A DNA stretch of 64,000 bases from Mesorhizobium sp. ZC-5 (GCF_025753855.1 NZ_JAOWPT010000005.1:186001-250000), one strand, 5' to 3'; counted from the stretch's first letter, positions 46,966 to 57,595 are shown. Numbers and translations: made by a program. Notes: a model not told the origin generated them from the letters alone.

Positions 46966-48177
46966 TTACGCCATCGTGGCCTGCAGGTTCTCGTCGATCT
47001 TGTCGAGGAAGCCGGTGGTCGAGAGCCAGGGCTGGTCGGCGCCGATCAGCAAGGCAAGATCCTTGGTCATGTAGCCGCTCTCGACCGTCTGGATGCAGAC
47101 CTTTTCCAGCGTGTCGGCGAATTTCTTGAGCTCGGCATTGCCGTCGAGCTTGGCGCGATGGGCCAGCCCGCGGGTCCAGGCAAAGATCGAGGCGATCGAG
47201 TTGGTCGACGTTTCCTCGCCCTTCTGGTGCTGGCGGTAGTGACGCGTCACGGTGCCGTGCGCGGCCTCGGCTTCCACGGTTTTGCCGTCCGGCGTCATCA
47301 GCACTGAGGTCATCAGGCCCAGCGAGCCGAACCCTTGCGCAACCGTATCCGACTGCACGTCGCCGTCGTAGTTCTTGCAGGCCCAGACGTAGCCGCCCGA
47401 CCATTTCAGGCTCGACGCGACCATGTCGTCGATCAGGCGGTGCTCGTACCAGATCTTCTTGTCCTTGAACTGCGCCTCGAATTCCTTTTCGTAGACTTCC
47501 TGGAAGATGTCCTTGAAGCGGCCGTCATAGGCCTTGAGAATGGTGTTCTTGGTTGACAGATAGACCGGATAGCCGCGCAGCAGTCCGTAGTTCAACGAGG
47601 CGCGGGCGAATTCGCGGATCGATTCATCGAGGTTGTACATCGCCATGGCGACGCCGGAGGACGGCGCATCGAACACCTCGTGCTCGATCGTCTTGCCGTC
47701 GTCGCCGACAAACTTGATCGACAGCTTGCCTTTTCCGGGAAACAGGAAGTCGGTCGCCTTGTACTGGTCGCCGAAGGCATGGCGCCCGACGATGATCGGC
47801 TTGGTCCAGCCCGGCACCAGCCGGGGCACGTTCTTCATGATGATGGGCTCGCGGAAGATGGTGCCGCCGAGAATGTTGCGGATGGTGCCGTTCGGCGACT
47901 TCCACATTTTCTTCAGTGAGAACTCCTCGACGCGCTGCTCGTCCGGCGTGATCGTCGCGCATTTGACGCCGACGCCGTATTTCTTGATCGCGTTGGCGGC
48001 ATCGATGGTCACCTGATCGCTGGTTGCGTCACGGTGCTCGACACCGAGGTCGTAATATTTGAGGTCGATATCGAGATAAGGGTGGATCAGTTTCTCCTTG
48101 ATGAACTGCCAGATAATCCGCGTCATCTCATCGCCGTCGAGCTCGACGACCGGATTTTCCACCTTGATCTTTGCCAT
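46966..48177 (-). CDS. icd: NADP-dependent isocitrate dehydrogenase, type II
   Basis: A 403-residue TCA-cycle enzyme converting isocitrate to 2-oxoglutarate and CO2 with NADPH production. [20 protein letters not shown] and [20 protein letters not shown] (substrate-binding Ser/Asn/Arg cluster) match the dimeric eukaryote-like type II form, which is usual in rhizobia. Late motifs are [12 protein letters not shown] (NADP site) and [13 protein letters not shown]. The ATG at 48177 is the family start; the frame stays open to 48231. It is divergent from the alpha/beta hydrolase gene. Confidence 0.97.
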   Translation of the reverse strand: MAKIKVENPVVELDGDEMTRIIWQFIKEKLIHPYLDIDLKYYDLGVEHRDATSDQVTIDAANAIKKYGVGVKCATITPDEQRVEEFSLKKMWKSPNGTIRNILGGTIFREPIIMKNVPRLVPGWTKPIIVGRHAFGDQYKATDFLFPGKGKLSIKFVGDDGKTIEHEVFDAPSSGVAMAMYNLDESIREFARASLNYGLLRGYPVYLSTKNTILKAYDGRFKDIFQEVYEKEFEAQFKDKKIWYEHRLIDDMVASSLKWSGGYVWACKNYDGDVQSDTVAQGFGSLGLMTSVLMTPDGKTVEAEAAHGTVTRHYRQHQKGEETSTNSIASIFAWTRGLAHRAKLDGNAELKKFADTLEKVCIQTVESGYMTKDLALLIGADQPWLSTTGFLDKIDENLQATMA

Positions 48178-48305
48178 GAGAAATGCCTCGTTTCGTGGGG
48201 TGCGGGACGGACCGTCCCGGGAGGTTTGCATCAGGAGTCGCGGCCCCTATAGCACTGTGTGCCGTAGAGGCAAAGCCATGGCGGCAATGCATTTTTCGGG
48301 AAGAA

Positions 48306-49220
48306 ATGATGTCGGATGACAGCGGCGGGATTCGCTTCGGATTTCATGCGGCCGATGGTGTCGAACTGCACTATGCCGCCGCCGGAAACCCCGAGAATCC
48401 ATTGATAATCTGTCTGCACGGGTTCCCCGAATACTGGGCGGCGTGGCGCGAGGTCATGACCGCACTCGCGGACCGTTATCACCTCGTTGCACCTGACCAG
48501 CGCGGCTTTAACCTGTCGTCGAAGCCGCAAGGTGTCGACGCTTACCGTGCCCGCCACATGGTTGCCGACCTTGCCGGACTTGCCGATCGTCTTTCGCCCG
48601 AAAAACCCTTTGTGCTGGCCGGGCACGACTGGGGTGCGTCGATCGCCTATGCCTATGCCTTCGCCCATCCAGGGCGGCTAAGCCACCTGATTATTGCCAA
48701 TGGTGTGCACCCGGCCTGTTTCCAGCGCGCGATCTTCGAGGATGAAGCCCAGCGCAGGGCGAGCCAGTACATCAACCGGCTGCGGGCGCCCGATGCGGAT
48801 ACACTGATGTCGGAGGACGGGTTCCGGCGAACCCGCAAAATGATCTCTGGTTTTTCGCGGACCGATTGGATGACGGAAGAAATCAGAGCCGACTACCTAA
48901 GGGCTTGGAGCGAACCAGGCGCGATGACCGCGATGCTCAATTGGTACCGTGCGTCACCGATCGCCGTGCCATTGCCCGGGGAGCAGCCCGGCGATTCTTT
49001 TGTGCTTTCATTGCCGGACGAGGCAATGGCCGTGCGCATGCCGCATCTGGTTGTTTGGGGAGAGGCGGATGAGGCGTTGCGGCCTGTATGTCTTGAAGGG
49101 TTGGATCGCTATGCGCGGGATTTGACGATCCGCAAGTTTGCCGGGGCTGGCCACTGGATCCTGCACGAGAAGCCGGCTGAAGTTGCCGGCGCGATCCGGC
49201 TGTTCCTCGGCAGAGCATGA
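48306..49220 (+). CDS. Alpha/beta hydrolase (epoxide hydrolase/haloacetate dehalogenase-like)
   Basis: A 304-residue alpha/beta hydrolase. The oxyanion motif is LHGFPEYWAAWR, the nucleophile region is LAGHDWGASIAYAYA (Asp in GHDWG), and the catalytic His is in AGAGHWILHEKPAE. An Asp nucleophile and HGFPE are typical of epoxide hydrolases and dehalogenases. Two tandem ATGs (48306 and 48309) start it. The substrate cannot be predicted. It is divergent from icd with a 128-base gap, and is followed by trmJ after 118 bases. Confidence 0.85.
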   Translation: MMSDDSGGIRFGFHAADGVELHYAAAGNPENPLIICLHGFPEYWAAWREVMTALADRYHLVAPDQRGFNLSSKPQGVDAYRARHMVADLAGLADRLSPEKPFVLAGHDWGASIAYAYAFAHPGRLSHLIIANGVHPACFQRAIFEDEAQRRASQYINRLRAPDADTLMSEDGFRRTRKMISGFSRTDWMTEEIRADYLRAWSEPGAMTAMLNWYRASPIAVPLPGEQPGDSFVLSLPDEAMAVRMPHLVVWGEADEALRPVCLEGLDRYARDLTIRKFAGAGHWILHEKPAEVAGAIRLFLGRA

Positions 49221-49338
49221 GCCGGATCGAAGGCGACCTGTTCGTTCCCGTCGGTTCAGTTTCTTTGCCAAAGCTTCATTTTCACAGCCGAATATGTCAC
49301 GGACGCGCGAAAGCCACGATCGAAGGCGCCAGACTGAT

Positions 49339-50211
49339 ATGACAGGAACGACCATGGACAAGAACCCGGTCTCCGAAGGGCCGGCCGTCATCCTTGTCGA
49401 ACCGCAACTCGGCGAGAATATCGGCATGGTCGCGCGTGCCATGGCGAATTTCGGGCTTTCCCGCTTGCGGCTGGTCAATCCGCGCGACGGCTGGCCAAGC
49501 GACAAGGCGCGGGCGGCAGCGAGCAAGGCGGATCATGTCATCGATAATGTGGTGGTGTTTGAGACGCTGGAGGCGGCAATCGCTGACCTTGCTTTCGTTT
49601 TTGCCACCACGGCACGGGAGCGTGACGGTTTCAAGGCTGTCCGCGGACCGGTCGAGGCGGGCCGCATGTTGAGGGGGAAGGCTATATCGGGGCAGGCGAC
49701 CGGCATCCTTTTTGGCCGCGAGCGTTTTGGCCTGAGCAATGAAGAGGTGGGCCTGGCCGACGAGATCGTCACCTTCCCCGTCAATCCGGCCTTTGCCTCG
49801 CTCAATATTGCGCAGGCGGTCCTCCTGATGTCCTACGAGTGGATGAAGTCGGGCCTGGAAGCCGAAACGGACACGGCCTTTACCGGACCGCAAATCGAGC
49901 CGGCGCCGAAAGAACAACTGATCGGCCTGATGTCGCATCTCGAAGAAGCTCTTGATGCGCGCGGTTACTTCCGGCCCGCGGCAAAAAAGCCAAAAATGTT
50001 GGACAATCTGCGCGCGGTGCTGACGCGGGCGGGATTTGCCACGGCCGAGATCAAGCTGTTGCGGGGGGTTGTCACGTCGCTTGATTATTTTTCACCGAAA
50101 CAGCCTCGCGGCGCCGGTTATCCGGAACGCAAGGCCGAGGCCGATCAGTCGGCGAAGTCGGGAAAACGGCCGTCTTCCTCGACGAAGGCGACGGGCGGGG
50201 AAAATGACTGA
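49339..50211 (+). CDS. trmJ: tRNA/rRNA methyltransferase of the SPOUT superfamily (TrmJ-like)
   Basis: A 290-residue protein. The SPOUT core has [20 protein letters not shown] (motif 1), [19 protein letters not shown] (motif 2) and [20 protein letters not shown] (motif 3, forming the knot that binds SAM). E. coli TrmJ methylates the 2'-OH of nucleotide 32 in several tRNAs; the assignment to TrmJ is by family. The last 80 residues are the helical extension plus a Lys/Ser-rich tail. ATG 49339 starts it; ATG 49354 with AGGAAC upstream is an alternative. Its last 8 bases overlap murI. Confidence 0.9.
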   Translation: MTGTTMDKNPVSEGPAVILVEPQLGENIGMVARAMANFGLSRLRLVNPRDGWPSDKARAAASKADHVIDNVVVFETLEAAIADLAFVFATTARERDGFKAVRGPVEAGRMLRGKAISGQATGILFGRERFGLSNEEVGLADEIVTFPVNPAFASLNIAQAVLLMSYEWMKSGLEAETDTAFTGPQIEPAPKEQLIGLMSHLEEALDARGYFRPAAKKPKMLDNLRAVLTRAGFATAEIKLLRGVVTSLDYFSPKQPRGAGYPERKAEADQSAKSGKRPSSSTKATGGEND

Positions 50212-51025
50212 AAAACCGATCCTCATGTTCGATTCCGGCATCGGCGGCCTCACTGTGATGCGGGAGGCGCGTGTCCTGATGCCCGATCGCCGCTTCGTCT
50301 ACATCGCGGACGACGCGGCGTTTCCCTACGGCGATTGGGAAGAGGACGGGCTGCGGGCGCGGCTGATCGAGCTATTCGGCGGGCTGCTCCGTGAACACCA
50401 GCCTGAAATCGCCGTCATTCCCTGCAACACGGCTTCCACTCTTGCACTGACTGACCTCCGCCAGGCTTATCCTGAGGTGCCGTTCGTCGGCACTGTACCG
50501 GCGATAAAACCGGCTGCGGAAAGGACGCGCTCCGGTCTCGTCTCGGTGCTGGCGACGCCCGGCACGGTGAAACGCCAGTATACACGCGACCTGATCACTG
50601 CCTGGGCATCGAAGTGCCATGTCCGCCTCGTCGGCAGCACCCAGCTTGCCAGGCTGGCGGAAACCTACATGCGCGACGGATTCGTCGACGAGGAAGCGGT
50701 GCGCGCCGAGATTGCGCCGTGCTTCATGGAGCAGGACGGGAAGCGCACCGACATTGTCGTGCTCGCCTGCACCCATTACCCGCTTCTGGTCAATCGCATG
50801 CGCAAGACGGCACCGTGGCCGGTGGATTGGCTCGACCCGGCGGAAGCGATCGCGCGGCGGGTGAAGTCGCTGCTAGATGAAAACGGCGGTGGCGATAACA
50901 AGGCCGCGGTGCTGCGCGCGGGAGATATCGCGGTCTTCACGTCCGGCAAGGTCGATTTCGCCATTGCGCGGCTGATGCAGGGATTTGGTTTGCAGGTGGC
51001 GAAAGGCATCGAAATCCGCACTTGA
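50204..51025 (+). CDS. murI: Glutamate racemase
   Basis: A 273-residue cytoplasmic enzyme making D-glutamate for peptidoglycan. The first catalytic Cys is in VIPCNTAST and the second in LACTHYPLL; the N-terminal [11 protein letters not shown] and the [11 protein letters not shown] region are typical. Its ATG at 50204 lies within the end of trmJ (8-base overlap, different frame), so the two are translationally linked. This trmJ-murI coupling is common in rhizobia. The length is normal. Confidence 0.96.
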   Translation: MTEKPILMFDSGIGGLTVMREARVLMPDRRFVYIADDAAFPYGDWEEDGLRARLIELFGGLLREHQPEIAVIPCNTASTLALTDLRQAYPEVPFVGTVPAIKPAAERTRSGLVSVLATPGTVKRQYTRDLITAWASKCHVRLVGSTQLARLAETYMRDGFVDEEAVRAEIAPCFMEQDGKRTDIVVLACTHYPLLVNRMRKTAPWPVDWLDPAEAIARRVKSLLDENGGGDNKAAVLRAGDIAVFTSGKVDFAIARLMQGFGLQVAKGIEIRT

Positions 51026-51086
51026 TTGGCGGAACCGGGCTTGCTGCTTTGCGTTTGGCTTTGGTCGGAACAAGGAGGCCCTGGCG

Positions 51087-51275
51087 ATGCCAGCCAAATC
51101 GAAAGCCCAGCAGAAAGCCGCTGGTGCGGCGCTGTCGGCAAAACGCGGCGATACCAAGAAGAGTGAACTCAAGGGTGCGTCGAAAGGGATGTACGAATCC
51201 ATGAGCGAGAAACAGCTCGAGGAGTTCGCCGAAACCAAACGCAAAGGGCTGCCGGAGAAGAAGTCGAAGGACTGA
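51087..51275 (+). CDS. DUF3008 small basic protein
   Basis: A 62-residue, strongly charged protein, MPAKSKAQQKAAGAALSAKR followed by SKGMYESMSEKQLEEFAETK. This matches the DUF3008 family of unknown function, which is widespread in alphaproteobacteria. AAGGAGG lies 5-11 bases before the ATG, an unusually strong ribosome site, suggesting efficient translation. High Lys/Glu/Ala content and no Cys or Trp imply a small, possibly disordered or nucleic-acid-associated protein. It is 61 bases after murI. Confidence 0.88.
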   Translation: MPAKSKAQQKAAGAALSAKRGDTKKSELKGASKGMYESMSEKQLEEFAETKRKGLPEKKSKD

Positions 51276-51361
51276 TCCTTCGCCCGTCTCCATTGCGCAA
51301 GAAACGGAATGCCGGTGATAGGAAGGGTGGTTAGTGTCCTCAAGAAACGAGGACCGAACCG

Positions 51362-52057
51362 ATGAAATCACTGCAAATCGACTGGGATGCCATCCGGCAC
51401 AATCTGGACGAATTCGGCGTCGCGACGACAGGCCAGTTACTCAGTGCCGAAGAATGCTGGGCGCTGCGGGCGCTCTACGACGGAGAAGGTCACTTCCGCA
51501 GCCACATCATCATGCAACGGCATGGTTTCGGCGCCGGCGAGTACAAATATTTCGCCGATCCGCTGCCGCGGCAGATCACCGAGCTTAGGAGTGCGTTCTA
51601 TGAACATTTGGCGCCGCTCGGCAACATCTGGAACCGGCGTATGAGGCTTGACCGCCAGTATCCTGAAACGCTGGATGCATTTTTGAGCGAATGCCATGCC
51701 GACGGCCAGAAAAAGCCAACCCCGCTGCTGCTCAAATACGGACCGGGTGACTATAATTGTCTGCATCAGGACGTCTATGGAAAGCACCTGTTTCCGATCC
51801 AGTTGGTGATCCTGCTGAGCGATCCGGAAAAGGAATTTGGAGGCGGCGAATTTGTTCTGACCGAACAACGGCCACGCATGCAATCGCGTGCTGAGGTGGT
51901 GCCGCTACGCATGGGACATGGCGCGCTGTTTGCGGTCAACGACCGGCCCAAGGCCGGGACGCGCGGCGACTATCGCGTCAAGATGCGGCACGGTGTAAGC
52001 CGGGTGCGTTCCGGCGAACGCTATACGGCAGGCATCATCTTCCACGACGCTGCATGA
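51362..52057 (+). CDS. 2-Oxoglutarate/Fe(II) oxygenase
   Basis: A 231-residue non-heme iron enzyme of the prolyl-4-hydroxylase-like group. The iron ligands are in YNCLHQDVYG (His-x-Asp) and VKMRHGVSRVRSG (distal His with the 2-oxoglutarate-binding Arg). The central part, DPEKEFGGGEFVLTEQ, is the conserved beta turn. Family members hydroxylate proteins or alkylated nucleic-acid bases; this group has also been proposed as AlkB-related, but I cannot distinguish. ATG 51362 follows a weak site. It precedes rpsD. Confidence 0.83.
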   Translation: MKSLQIDWDAIRHNLDEFGVATTGQLLSAEECWALRALYDGEGHFRSHIIMQRHGFGAGEYKYFADPLPRQITELRSAFYEHLAPLGNIWNRRMRLDRQYPETLDAFLSECHADGQKKPTPLLLKYGPGDYNCLHQDVYGKHLFPIQLVILLSDPEKEFGGGEFVLTEQRPRMQSRAEVVPLRMGHGALFAVNDRPKAGTRGDYRVKMRHGVSRVRSGERYTAGIIFHDAA

Positions 52058-52111
52058 GCTGGCTTTCGCCACGGCGTTGACATTCCGGAAGCTTTCGCCT
52101 AGTTAGCCGCC

Positions 52112-52137
52112 AACGCCGGGCCGCAATGCCCGGTGTT
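52112..52137 (+). terminator. Hairpin after the 2OG-oxygenase gene
   Basis: CCGGGC and GCCCGG with a 6-base loop, extended by AACG/TGTT pairs, 55 bases after the stop. The following T content is modest (TCATTTG), so termination strength is uncertain. Confidence 0.45.
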
Positions 52138-52278
52138 TCATTTGACGTGTCCCGTGGATTTTGCCGCAAAGCGTGCGTGGAAAATCCTGTCAGGCTTCGA
52201 AAACGGAAGCCAGAGGAGGGCGCGTTTCCTTCACTCGAAACATGAGGTTCCGGGTGTATTTGTTTGAAAGGGAATGCG

Positions 52279-52896
52279 ATGAGCAAGCGCGAATCCGCGA
52301 AATACAAACTTGATCGCCGTCTTGGCGAAAACATCTGGGGTCGTCCGAAGTCCCCAGTCAACAAGCGCGAATATGGTCCTGGCCAACATGGTCAGCGCCG
52401 CAAGGGCAAGCTTTCCGACTTCGGTCTGCAGCTGCGCGCCAAGCAGAAGCTGAAGGGCCACTACGGCGACGTTTCCGAAAAGCAGTTCCGCAAGGTTTAT
52501 GAAGAGGCAAACCGCCGCAAGGGCGATACCTCCGAGAACCTCATCGGTCTGCTGGAGTCGCGTCTCGATGCGGTCGTCTATCGCGCCAAGTTCGTTCCGA
52601 CGATCTTTGCCGCGCGCCAGTTCGTCAATCACGGCCACGTCAACGTCAACGGCCGTCGTGTCAACATCGGTTCGTTTCGCTGCAAGCCGGGCGATGTTGT
52701 CGAAGTCCGCGAGAAGTCGAAGCAGCTGGTAATCGTTCTCGAATCGGTGCAACTCGCCGAGCGCGACGTGCCCGACTACATCGAAGCCGACCACAACAAG
52801 ATGTCCGCCACCTTCGCCCGCGTTCCCGGCCTCTCCGACGTGCCGTTCGCCGTGCAGATGGAGCCGAATCTGGTCGTCGAGTTCTATTCGCGCTGA
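52279..52896 (+). CDS. rpsD: 30S ribosomal protein S4
   Basis: A 205-residue ribosomal protein that binds 16S rRNA early in small-subunit assembly. [20 protein letters not shown], then the S4 RNA-binding domain from about residue 97 ([20 protein letters not shown]) and the C-terminal [20 protein letters not shown]. Start ATG 52279 has GAAAGGGA upstream. The 200-base leader from 52080 holds a hairpin; S4 controls its own message in some bacteria, but I see no known S4 leader structure. It stands apart from the other ribosomal genes, as is usual in rhizobia. Confidence 0.97.
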   Translation: MSKRESAKYKLDRRLGENIWGRPKSPVNKREYGPGQHGQRRKGKLSDFGLQLRAKQKLKGHYGDVSEKQFRKVYEEANRRKGDTSENLIGLLESRLDAVVYRAKFVPTIFAARQFVNHGHVNVNGRRVNIGSFRCKPGDVVEVREKSKQLVIVLESVQLAERDVPDYIEADHNKMSATFARVPGLSDVPFAVQMEPNLVVEFYSR

Positions 52897-52977
52897 TCGT
52901 TCTCCGGGTCTTTCCGGATGAAATGCTGGGGAGCGGCTTTCGGCCGCTTCCTCTACGACGCGAGTAGAAGGCAGACT

Positions 52978-54504
52978 ATGGACAGCCGCCAATCGCCCGG
53001 CAATCCGGCGTCCGATGGCCGCCACGAAACTGCCAGCCTGGCGGTTTCGCTGATCATCGTCATCTACGTCGCCTTCTGGACGCTGCAGGCTACACTGAGC
53101 AGCTACAATCTCGATACCCATGGCGACATGGTCGAGAACTTCGCCTGGGGCATAGGCTGGCAGCTGGGCTATTACAAGCACCCGCCATTCTTCGCCTGGA
53201 CGTCGGCGCTATGGTTCCTAGTCTTTCCTCGAGCCAACGCCTTCTACTATCTGCTTTCGACAACAAGCGTCGCGATCGCGATATGGGCGATGTGGCGGAT
53301 TTCGACGCGGTTCTTCAATCGTGATCAGCAGATACTCCTAGTGGCTTCCGCCTTTTTTCTGCCGCCGCTGACGTTTCTGGCCCAGAATTACAATGCCACG
53401 TCGGCAATGCTGCCTCTGTGGGCGTTGACATTCCTCTTCTATCTGAGACTGATCGAGCGGCGCTCCGCGCTTGATGCGGTTTTGCTGGGGCTTTTCGCAG
53501 CATTGGCGATCCTGGCGAAATACCATTCGATCGTGTTGTTGATGGCGATCGCCGCACATGGACTTCTTGACCGGCAGGTGAGGCCGCTTCTTTCCACGCG
53601 GCTGCCGTGGCTTACCGTGCTGGCGGGCGCGCTTGCGCTGGCTCCGCACCTTATGTGGATGATCAAAAACGATTTCGTGACGGTTCGCTACGCGTCGCAA
53701 CAGGGCTCCGGCAACTGGTCGGACGCCATTTCCTATGCGCTGCGCTTTCCGGCGGCGGCGGTTTTGTACGCGTTGCCTGTGTTCCTGCTTTTGATCCCTC
53801 ACCGCTCTCCTGGTGACGCGCAGCCGCTCTTTGCCTTGAGCCAATGGCGTGCACTTGGCCAGACGCCTCAGGGCAGGGCGCTTATTTCCGTAACCGTGCT
53901 TGCGCCTCTGCTGACTATCGCACTCGGCCTGGCGCTGAACGCGCAAGTCTCGTCGCTCTGGGCAATACCGTTCTTTGTTTTCCTTCCGTTTTTCCTGGTC
54001 ACGCTGTTGCCGGCCAACCTCGCGGCACGCCAGAAATTCGTCGTGCCGATCATGATGGCGATCTATGCGGCAAGCCTGCTGACGCTGGCGCCCTGGATCA
54101 AGGAACGGTCATTGCAGCAGGCGCGGGGCAACAGCGCTACGCCTCTCGATGCGATTGCCGAGACCGTCCAGGCGCAGTGGCGCAATGCTACCGGCAAGCC
54201 GCTGCCTATCGTTGCCGGGGACAATATGGTTGCCAATGCGGTGTCGTTCTACGCACCCGATCGGCCTTACGCGATCCAGCAGTCGTCTCTGGAATTCACG
54301 CCCTGGGTGACGGAAGACGACACCCGGAAAAAGGGCGGTGCCTATATTTGCGCCGTGTCGCCTATTGAAGAGTGCCGTGCAAAAACGATGGAACTGTTCG
54401 GACGCGTCGATGTGGAGCGAAATCTGGAAGTGCCAGCGGTGGCCGGTGCGAATGCGTCGCCGGTTTGGAATGCTACGCTGCTGATGCGTTATCCGGAGAG
54501 CTAG
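52978..54504 (+). CDS. GT39/ArnT-like membrane glycosyltransferase
   Basis: A 508-residue inner-membrane protein with about ten hydrophobic segments. The first periplasmic loop contains NLDTHGDMVENFAWGIGWQL followed by GYYKHPPFFAW, the layout of GT-C enzymes such as ArnT/PMT with an acidic motif (D-x-x-x-D/E) and the conserved K-H-P-P. It should transfer a sugar from a polyprenyl-phosphate carrier to lipid A, core or protein on the periplasmic side. The UDP-galacturonate genes lie next to it, so a galacturonic-acid transferase of the RgtA/B/C type is an attractive guess. ATG 52978 was chosen. The C-terminal domain from about 420 is periplasmic. Confidence 0.82.
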   Translation: MDSRQSPGNPASDGRHETASLAVSLIIVIYVAFWTLQATLSSYNLDTHGDMVENFAWGIGWQLGYYKHPPFFAWTSALWFLVFPRANAFYYLLSTTSVAIAIWAMWRISTRFFNRDQQILLVASAFFLPPLTFLAQNYNATSAMLPLWALTFLFYLRLIERRSALDAVLLGLFAALAILAKYHSIVLLMAIAAHGLLDRQVRPLLSTRLPWLTVLAGALALAPHLMWMIKNDFVTVRYASQQGSGNWSDAISYALRFPAAAVLYALPVFLLLIPHRSPGDAQPLFALSQWRALGQTPQGRALISVTVLAPLLTIALGLALNAQVSSLWAIPFFVFLPFFLVTLLPANLAARQKFVVPIMMAIYAASLLTLAPWIKERSLQQARGNSATPLDAIAETVQAQWRNATGKPLPIVAGDNMVANAVSFYAPDRPYAIQQSSLEFTPWVTEDDTRKKGGAYICAVSPIEECRAKTMELFGRVDVERNLEVPAVAGANASPVWNATLLMRYPES

Positions 54505-54522
54505 TGCCGGTCGCTACCGCGA

Positions 54523-55002
54523 TCATTTGCGCCGATAGAGGAAATACCGATCCTCGGTGACGGAAGCGGGCAGGACAAGAGGCACAAGTTCCGGATGGTC
54601 GAGGGGCAAGCCGCTGGCCGCAATCCCCCCCGAACGAAGCAATTGTGCGGTCAGTCCGGGAAGCCAGGTTAGGGTCATGGCGTCCTTTTCGGCATAGCCG
54701 GTGCCGATGTCGGCATGGACCAGTGCCGCTCGCATGCCGACCATTGCCGCAGCGGTCTCGCGAATCTCCCCGAGGACGAGATCTTCCGGACCGGGGGTCG
54801 ATTTACGGTGCGCGGCGAGGGCGCGGTCGAAAGCAATGATGCGGCGTCCTGGCAGGCGCTCCCGCAGGTGATCGTAGGTTCTTCCGTTGCCGAGACCAAG
54901 CTCGACTACGGCTCCGTCTATCTGGGCGACTTCCGCCGATATGTGGTCGAGGATATCCCGCTGGGCGGTGATCCGGCGGATAAAACTGTCGAGACGGCTC
55001 AT
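54523..55002 (-). CDS. Small class I SAM-dependent methyltransferase
   Basis: A 159-residue Rossmann-fold protein. The SAM-binding motif I is VVELGLGNGRTYDHLRE (E-x-G-x-G-x-G), followed by an acidic strand end IIAFD, and the HADIGTGYAEKD region. The C-terminal half is short for a full methyltransferase. The start is uncertain: ATG 55002 (MSRLDSFIRR) is used; an upstream start at 55092 is poorly coding. The substrate is unknown. It converges with the GT39-like gene and is downstream of lpsL on the same strand, 44 bases away. Confidence 0.75.
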   Translation of the reverse strand: MSRLDSFIRRITAQRDILDHISAEVAQIDGAVVELGLGNGRTYDHLRERLPGRRIIAFDRALAAHRKSTPGPEDLVLGEIRETAAAMVGMRAALVHADIGTGYAEKDAMTLTWLPGLTAQLLRSGGIAASGLPLDHPELVPLVLPASVTEDRYFLYRRK

Positions 55003-55046
55003 ATGCGAAGAACCTGGCTGTTTGAAGAATAAGGCTGAATTGCTGG

Positions 55047-56039
55047 CTAGGAGGCGCTGCCAAGGTTCAGGCCGGGATAATTCCTGAACCAATCGACAAA
55101 GTCGGCGATACCGTCTTCGAGGCTGGTCTTCGGTTTGAACCCCAGATCCCGTTCAGCGAGCGAGATGTCAGCAAAGGTGCGCAGTACGTCTCCGGAAGGC
55201 TTCGGCCTCATCTCCATGATTGCTGGGCGCCTGACAGCCTTCTCGATCGCCGCGATGAAGTCGAGCAGCATGGTCGGAGAATTGTTGCCAAGATTGTAGA
55301 TCGGTTCCGTGCCGGCGGGATCGCCGGTAATGCGGTCGACCGCCGCGACAACACCATTGACGATGTCGCTGATATGCGTGAAATCGCGCTGCATTTCGCC
55401 GTGGTTGAAGACCGAGATCGGGTTGCCTTTCAGGATGGCGTCGGTGAACAGCCACGGCGCCATGTCCGGCCGGCCGTAGCGGCCGTAGACGGTGAAAAAC
55501 CGCAATCCGGTGGAATGGATGCCATGGAGATCGCCATAGGCATGTGCGAGCAGCTCTGCTGCTCGTTTGGTGGCCGCGTAGACCGAAACCGGGCTATCGG
55601 CGCGTGCGGTTTCCGAAAACGGCACGGTTTCGCTGGCACCATAGACGGATGATGAACTGGCATAGACCACAGGCGGCCGCTTCGGCAGCCTCGCTGCCAG
55701 TTCGAAAATCGCCACCTGTCCGGTGACATTCGAATCGACATAGGCAAAGGGGTTTTTGACTGAGTAACGAACGCCTGCCTGCGCGGCGAGATGCACGATC
55801 GCATCGGCGTCAGCAACATGCTCGCCGATTGTTTCGAACAGATCGCGCCGCGCGGCATCGAGTTGCTGGAACTGGAAGCCTGGCTGCGAGCCAAGCAATG
55901 CGAGGCGATCGTGCTTGAGGCTGACGGGGTAATAGTCGTTCAGGCTGTCGATGCCCTGGACATGATCGCCACGCTCAAGCAACCGATGGGCGGTGTGGTA
56001 GCCGATGAAACCAGCCGCTCCGGTCAAAAGAACCTTCAT
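55047..56039 (-). CDS. lpsL: UDP-glucuronate 4-epimerase (LpsL/CapI-like)
   Basis: A 330-residue short-chain epimerase. The NAD motif is TGAAGFIG at 6-13, the catalytic pair is Tyr154-x-x-x-Lys158 ([11 protein letters not shown]) with the [10 protein letters not shown] loop just before, and [20 protein letters not shown] and [16 protein letters not shown] are typical of the UDP-glucuronate/CapI group. It converts UDP-glucuronate into UDP-galacturonate for LPS and other polysaccharides. ATG 56039 was chosen; the frame is open further upstream. It is divergent from the UDP-glucose dehydrogenase gene that makes its substrate, as for the lpsL-rkpK pair in Sinorhizobium. Confidence 0.92.
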   Translation of the reverse strand: MKVLLTGAAGFIGYHTAHRLLERGDHVQGIDSLNDYYPVSLKHDRLALLGSQPGFQFQQLDAARRDLFETIGEHVADADAIVHLAAQAGVRYSVKNPFAYVDSNVTGQVAIFELAARLPKRPPVVYASSSSVYGASETVPFSETARADSPVSVYAATKRAAELLAHAYGDLHGIHSTGLRFFTVYGRYGRPDMAPWLFTDAILKGNPISVFNHGEMQRDFTHISDIVNGVVAAVDRITGDPAGTEPIYNLGNNSPTMLLDFIAAIEKAVRRPAIMEMRPKPSGDVLRTFADISLAERDLGFKPKTSLEDGIADFVDWFRNYPGLNLGSAS

Positions 56040-56215
56040 CGTCTCCCCCGCGCGGTCACACCACGTTTTTGGGCGGTGTGGCAAATCCCCCGCGCCGCGT
56101 CTATCTAGAGCGACGGATAAGATTGAACGACGAACTTTGCAATGACCTGCCGGGCTTTGGAGATGGGTCCACCTCCGTCGAGGCGCCGGTTACCGGACAC
56201 TCAGGGAATTTCTTT

Positions 56216-57595
56216 ATGCGATTGACGATCTTCGGAACCGGCTATGTTGGTCTGGTCACAGCCGCCTGTTTTGCCGACGTCGGACACGATGTCTTGTGCA
56301 TCGATATCGACGATAAAAGGATAGCGACGCTGAAGTGCGGCGAAGTTCCGATTTTCGAACCAGGGCTGAAAGAACTCGTCGTCCGCAACGCCGCGGCCGG
56401 CCGATTGACGTTTTCCACCGATGGGTCGGCAGGCGTCCGGTTTGCCAACCTGATATTCATCGCCGTAGGCACGCCGCCAAATGGGGATGGCTCCGCGGAC
56501 CTTAGCCACGTGCTCGACGTGGCACGGACTATCGGCGACCATATCGACGGCCCCAAGATTGTCGTCGGAAAGTCGACGGTTCCGGTCGGCACGGGTGACA
56601 GGGTCAGAACGGCAATCGCTCAGGCGATGGCAGCGCGCGCGGTTAGTCATGAATTCGAGGTGTGCTCGAACCCGGAATTCCTGAAAGAGGGCAGTGCGGT
56701 CGAGGATTTCACGAAACCGGCCCGGATCATCATCGGCACCGAGTCCGAACTTGTCCGCAAGACGCTTTATGATTGTTACGCGCCCTATAACCGCAACCAT
56801 GACAAGCTGATGTACATGGATGTGCGCTCGGCCGAGCTGACCAAATATGCCGCCAACGCCATGTTGGCCACCAAGATCAGCTTCATGAACGAGATCGCCA
56901 ATATCGCGGAACGGCTCGGTGCGGATATCGAGGAAGTACGCAAGGGTATCGGCTCGGATCCCCGCATCGGTTACCAGTTCATCTATCCGGGATGTGGTTA
57001 TGGCGGCTCCTGCTTTCCCAAGGACGTGCGTGCGCTGGCCAGCATCGCCAATGACGCAGGGTTGCAGGCCGATATGCTGCAGGCGGTCGAGCGCGTCAAC
57101 AACGCGCAAAAGAGTGTGATGTTTCAAAAGCTTTCACAGGCTTTTGACGGCAATCTGGCAGGCCGGACGATCGCGATCTGGGGATTGGCGTTCAAACCGA
57201 ACACCGACGACATGCGGGAGGCGCCGAGCCGGGTTCTGATGGAGGCGCTTTGGGATGCCGGGGCCAAGGTGCGGGCCTTCGATCCGGAGGCAATGGCAGA
57301 AGCCCGCCACCACTATGGCGAACGGCCGGATTTCCTGCTTGCATCCAGTCCGCAGGAGGCAGCTGCCGGTGCGGATGCGCTGGCGATCTGCACCGAATGG
57401 AAGCAGTTCCGGGTGGCCGATTTCGCCTGGCTGAAGACGAACCTGCTCAATCCGGTGGTTGTCGACGGCCGCAATCTCTACGACCCCGAGCAACTGCGTC
57501 AGCACGGGCTGCTCTACTATGCGATCGGCCGTGGCGACTCGATCCGCCAAAACGGCGCGACACAGCCCGTATCGTCGAAGCGCGAAGTAGCCTAA
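56216..57595 (+). CDS. rkpK: UDP-glucose 6-dehydrogenase
   Basis: A 459-residue enzyme that oxidises UDP-glucose to UDP-glucuronate with two NAD+. The NAD motif is G7-T-G-Y-V-G12, the catalytic Cys266 lies in [13 protein letters not shown], and the [11 protein letters not shown] segment is typical. It supplies uronic acids for capsule, LPS and exopolysaccharide; rhizobial rkpK mutants lack such polymers. ATG 56216 gives the standard N-terminus [12 protein letters not shown]. Divergent from lpsL across 176 bases. The end of the gene touches a dispersed repeat. Confidence 0.95.
   Translation: MRLTIFGTGYVGLVTAACFADVGHDVLCIDIDDKRIATLKCGEVPIFEPGLKELVVRNAAAGRLTFSTDGSAGVRFANLIFIAVGTPPNGDGSADLSHVLDVARTIGDHIDGPKIVVGKSTVPVGTGDRVRTAIAQAMAARAVSHEFEVCSNPEFLKEGSAVEDFTKPARIIIGTESELVRKTLYDCYAPYNRNHDKLMYMDVRSAELTKYAANAMLATKISFMNEIANIAERLGADIEEVRKGIGSDPRIGYQFIYPGCGYGGSCFPKDVRALASIANDAGLQADMLQAVERVNNAQKSVMFQKLSQAFDGNLAGRTIAIWGLAFKPNTDDMREAPSRVLMEALWDAGAKVRAFDPEAMAEARHHYGERPDFLLASSPQEAAAGADALAICTEWKQFRVADFAWLKTNLLNPVVVDGRNLYDPEQLRQHGLLYYAIGRGDSIRQNGATQPVSSKREVA

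Noticed and set aside
49193-49228. GATCCGGCT/AGCCGGATC inverted repeat at the end of the alpha/beta hydrolase gene as a terminator.
   Set aside because: The loop is 18 bases, there is no T run, and half lies in coding sequence.
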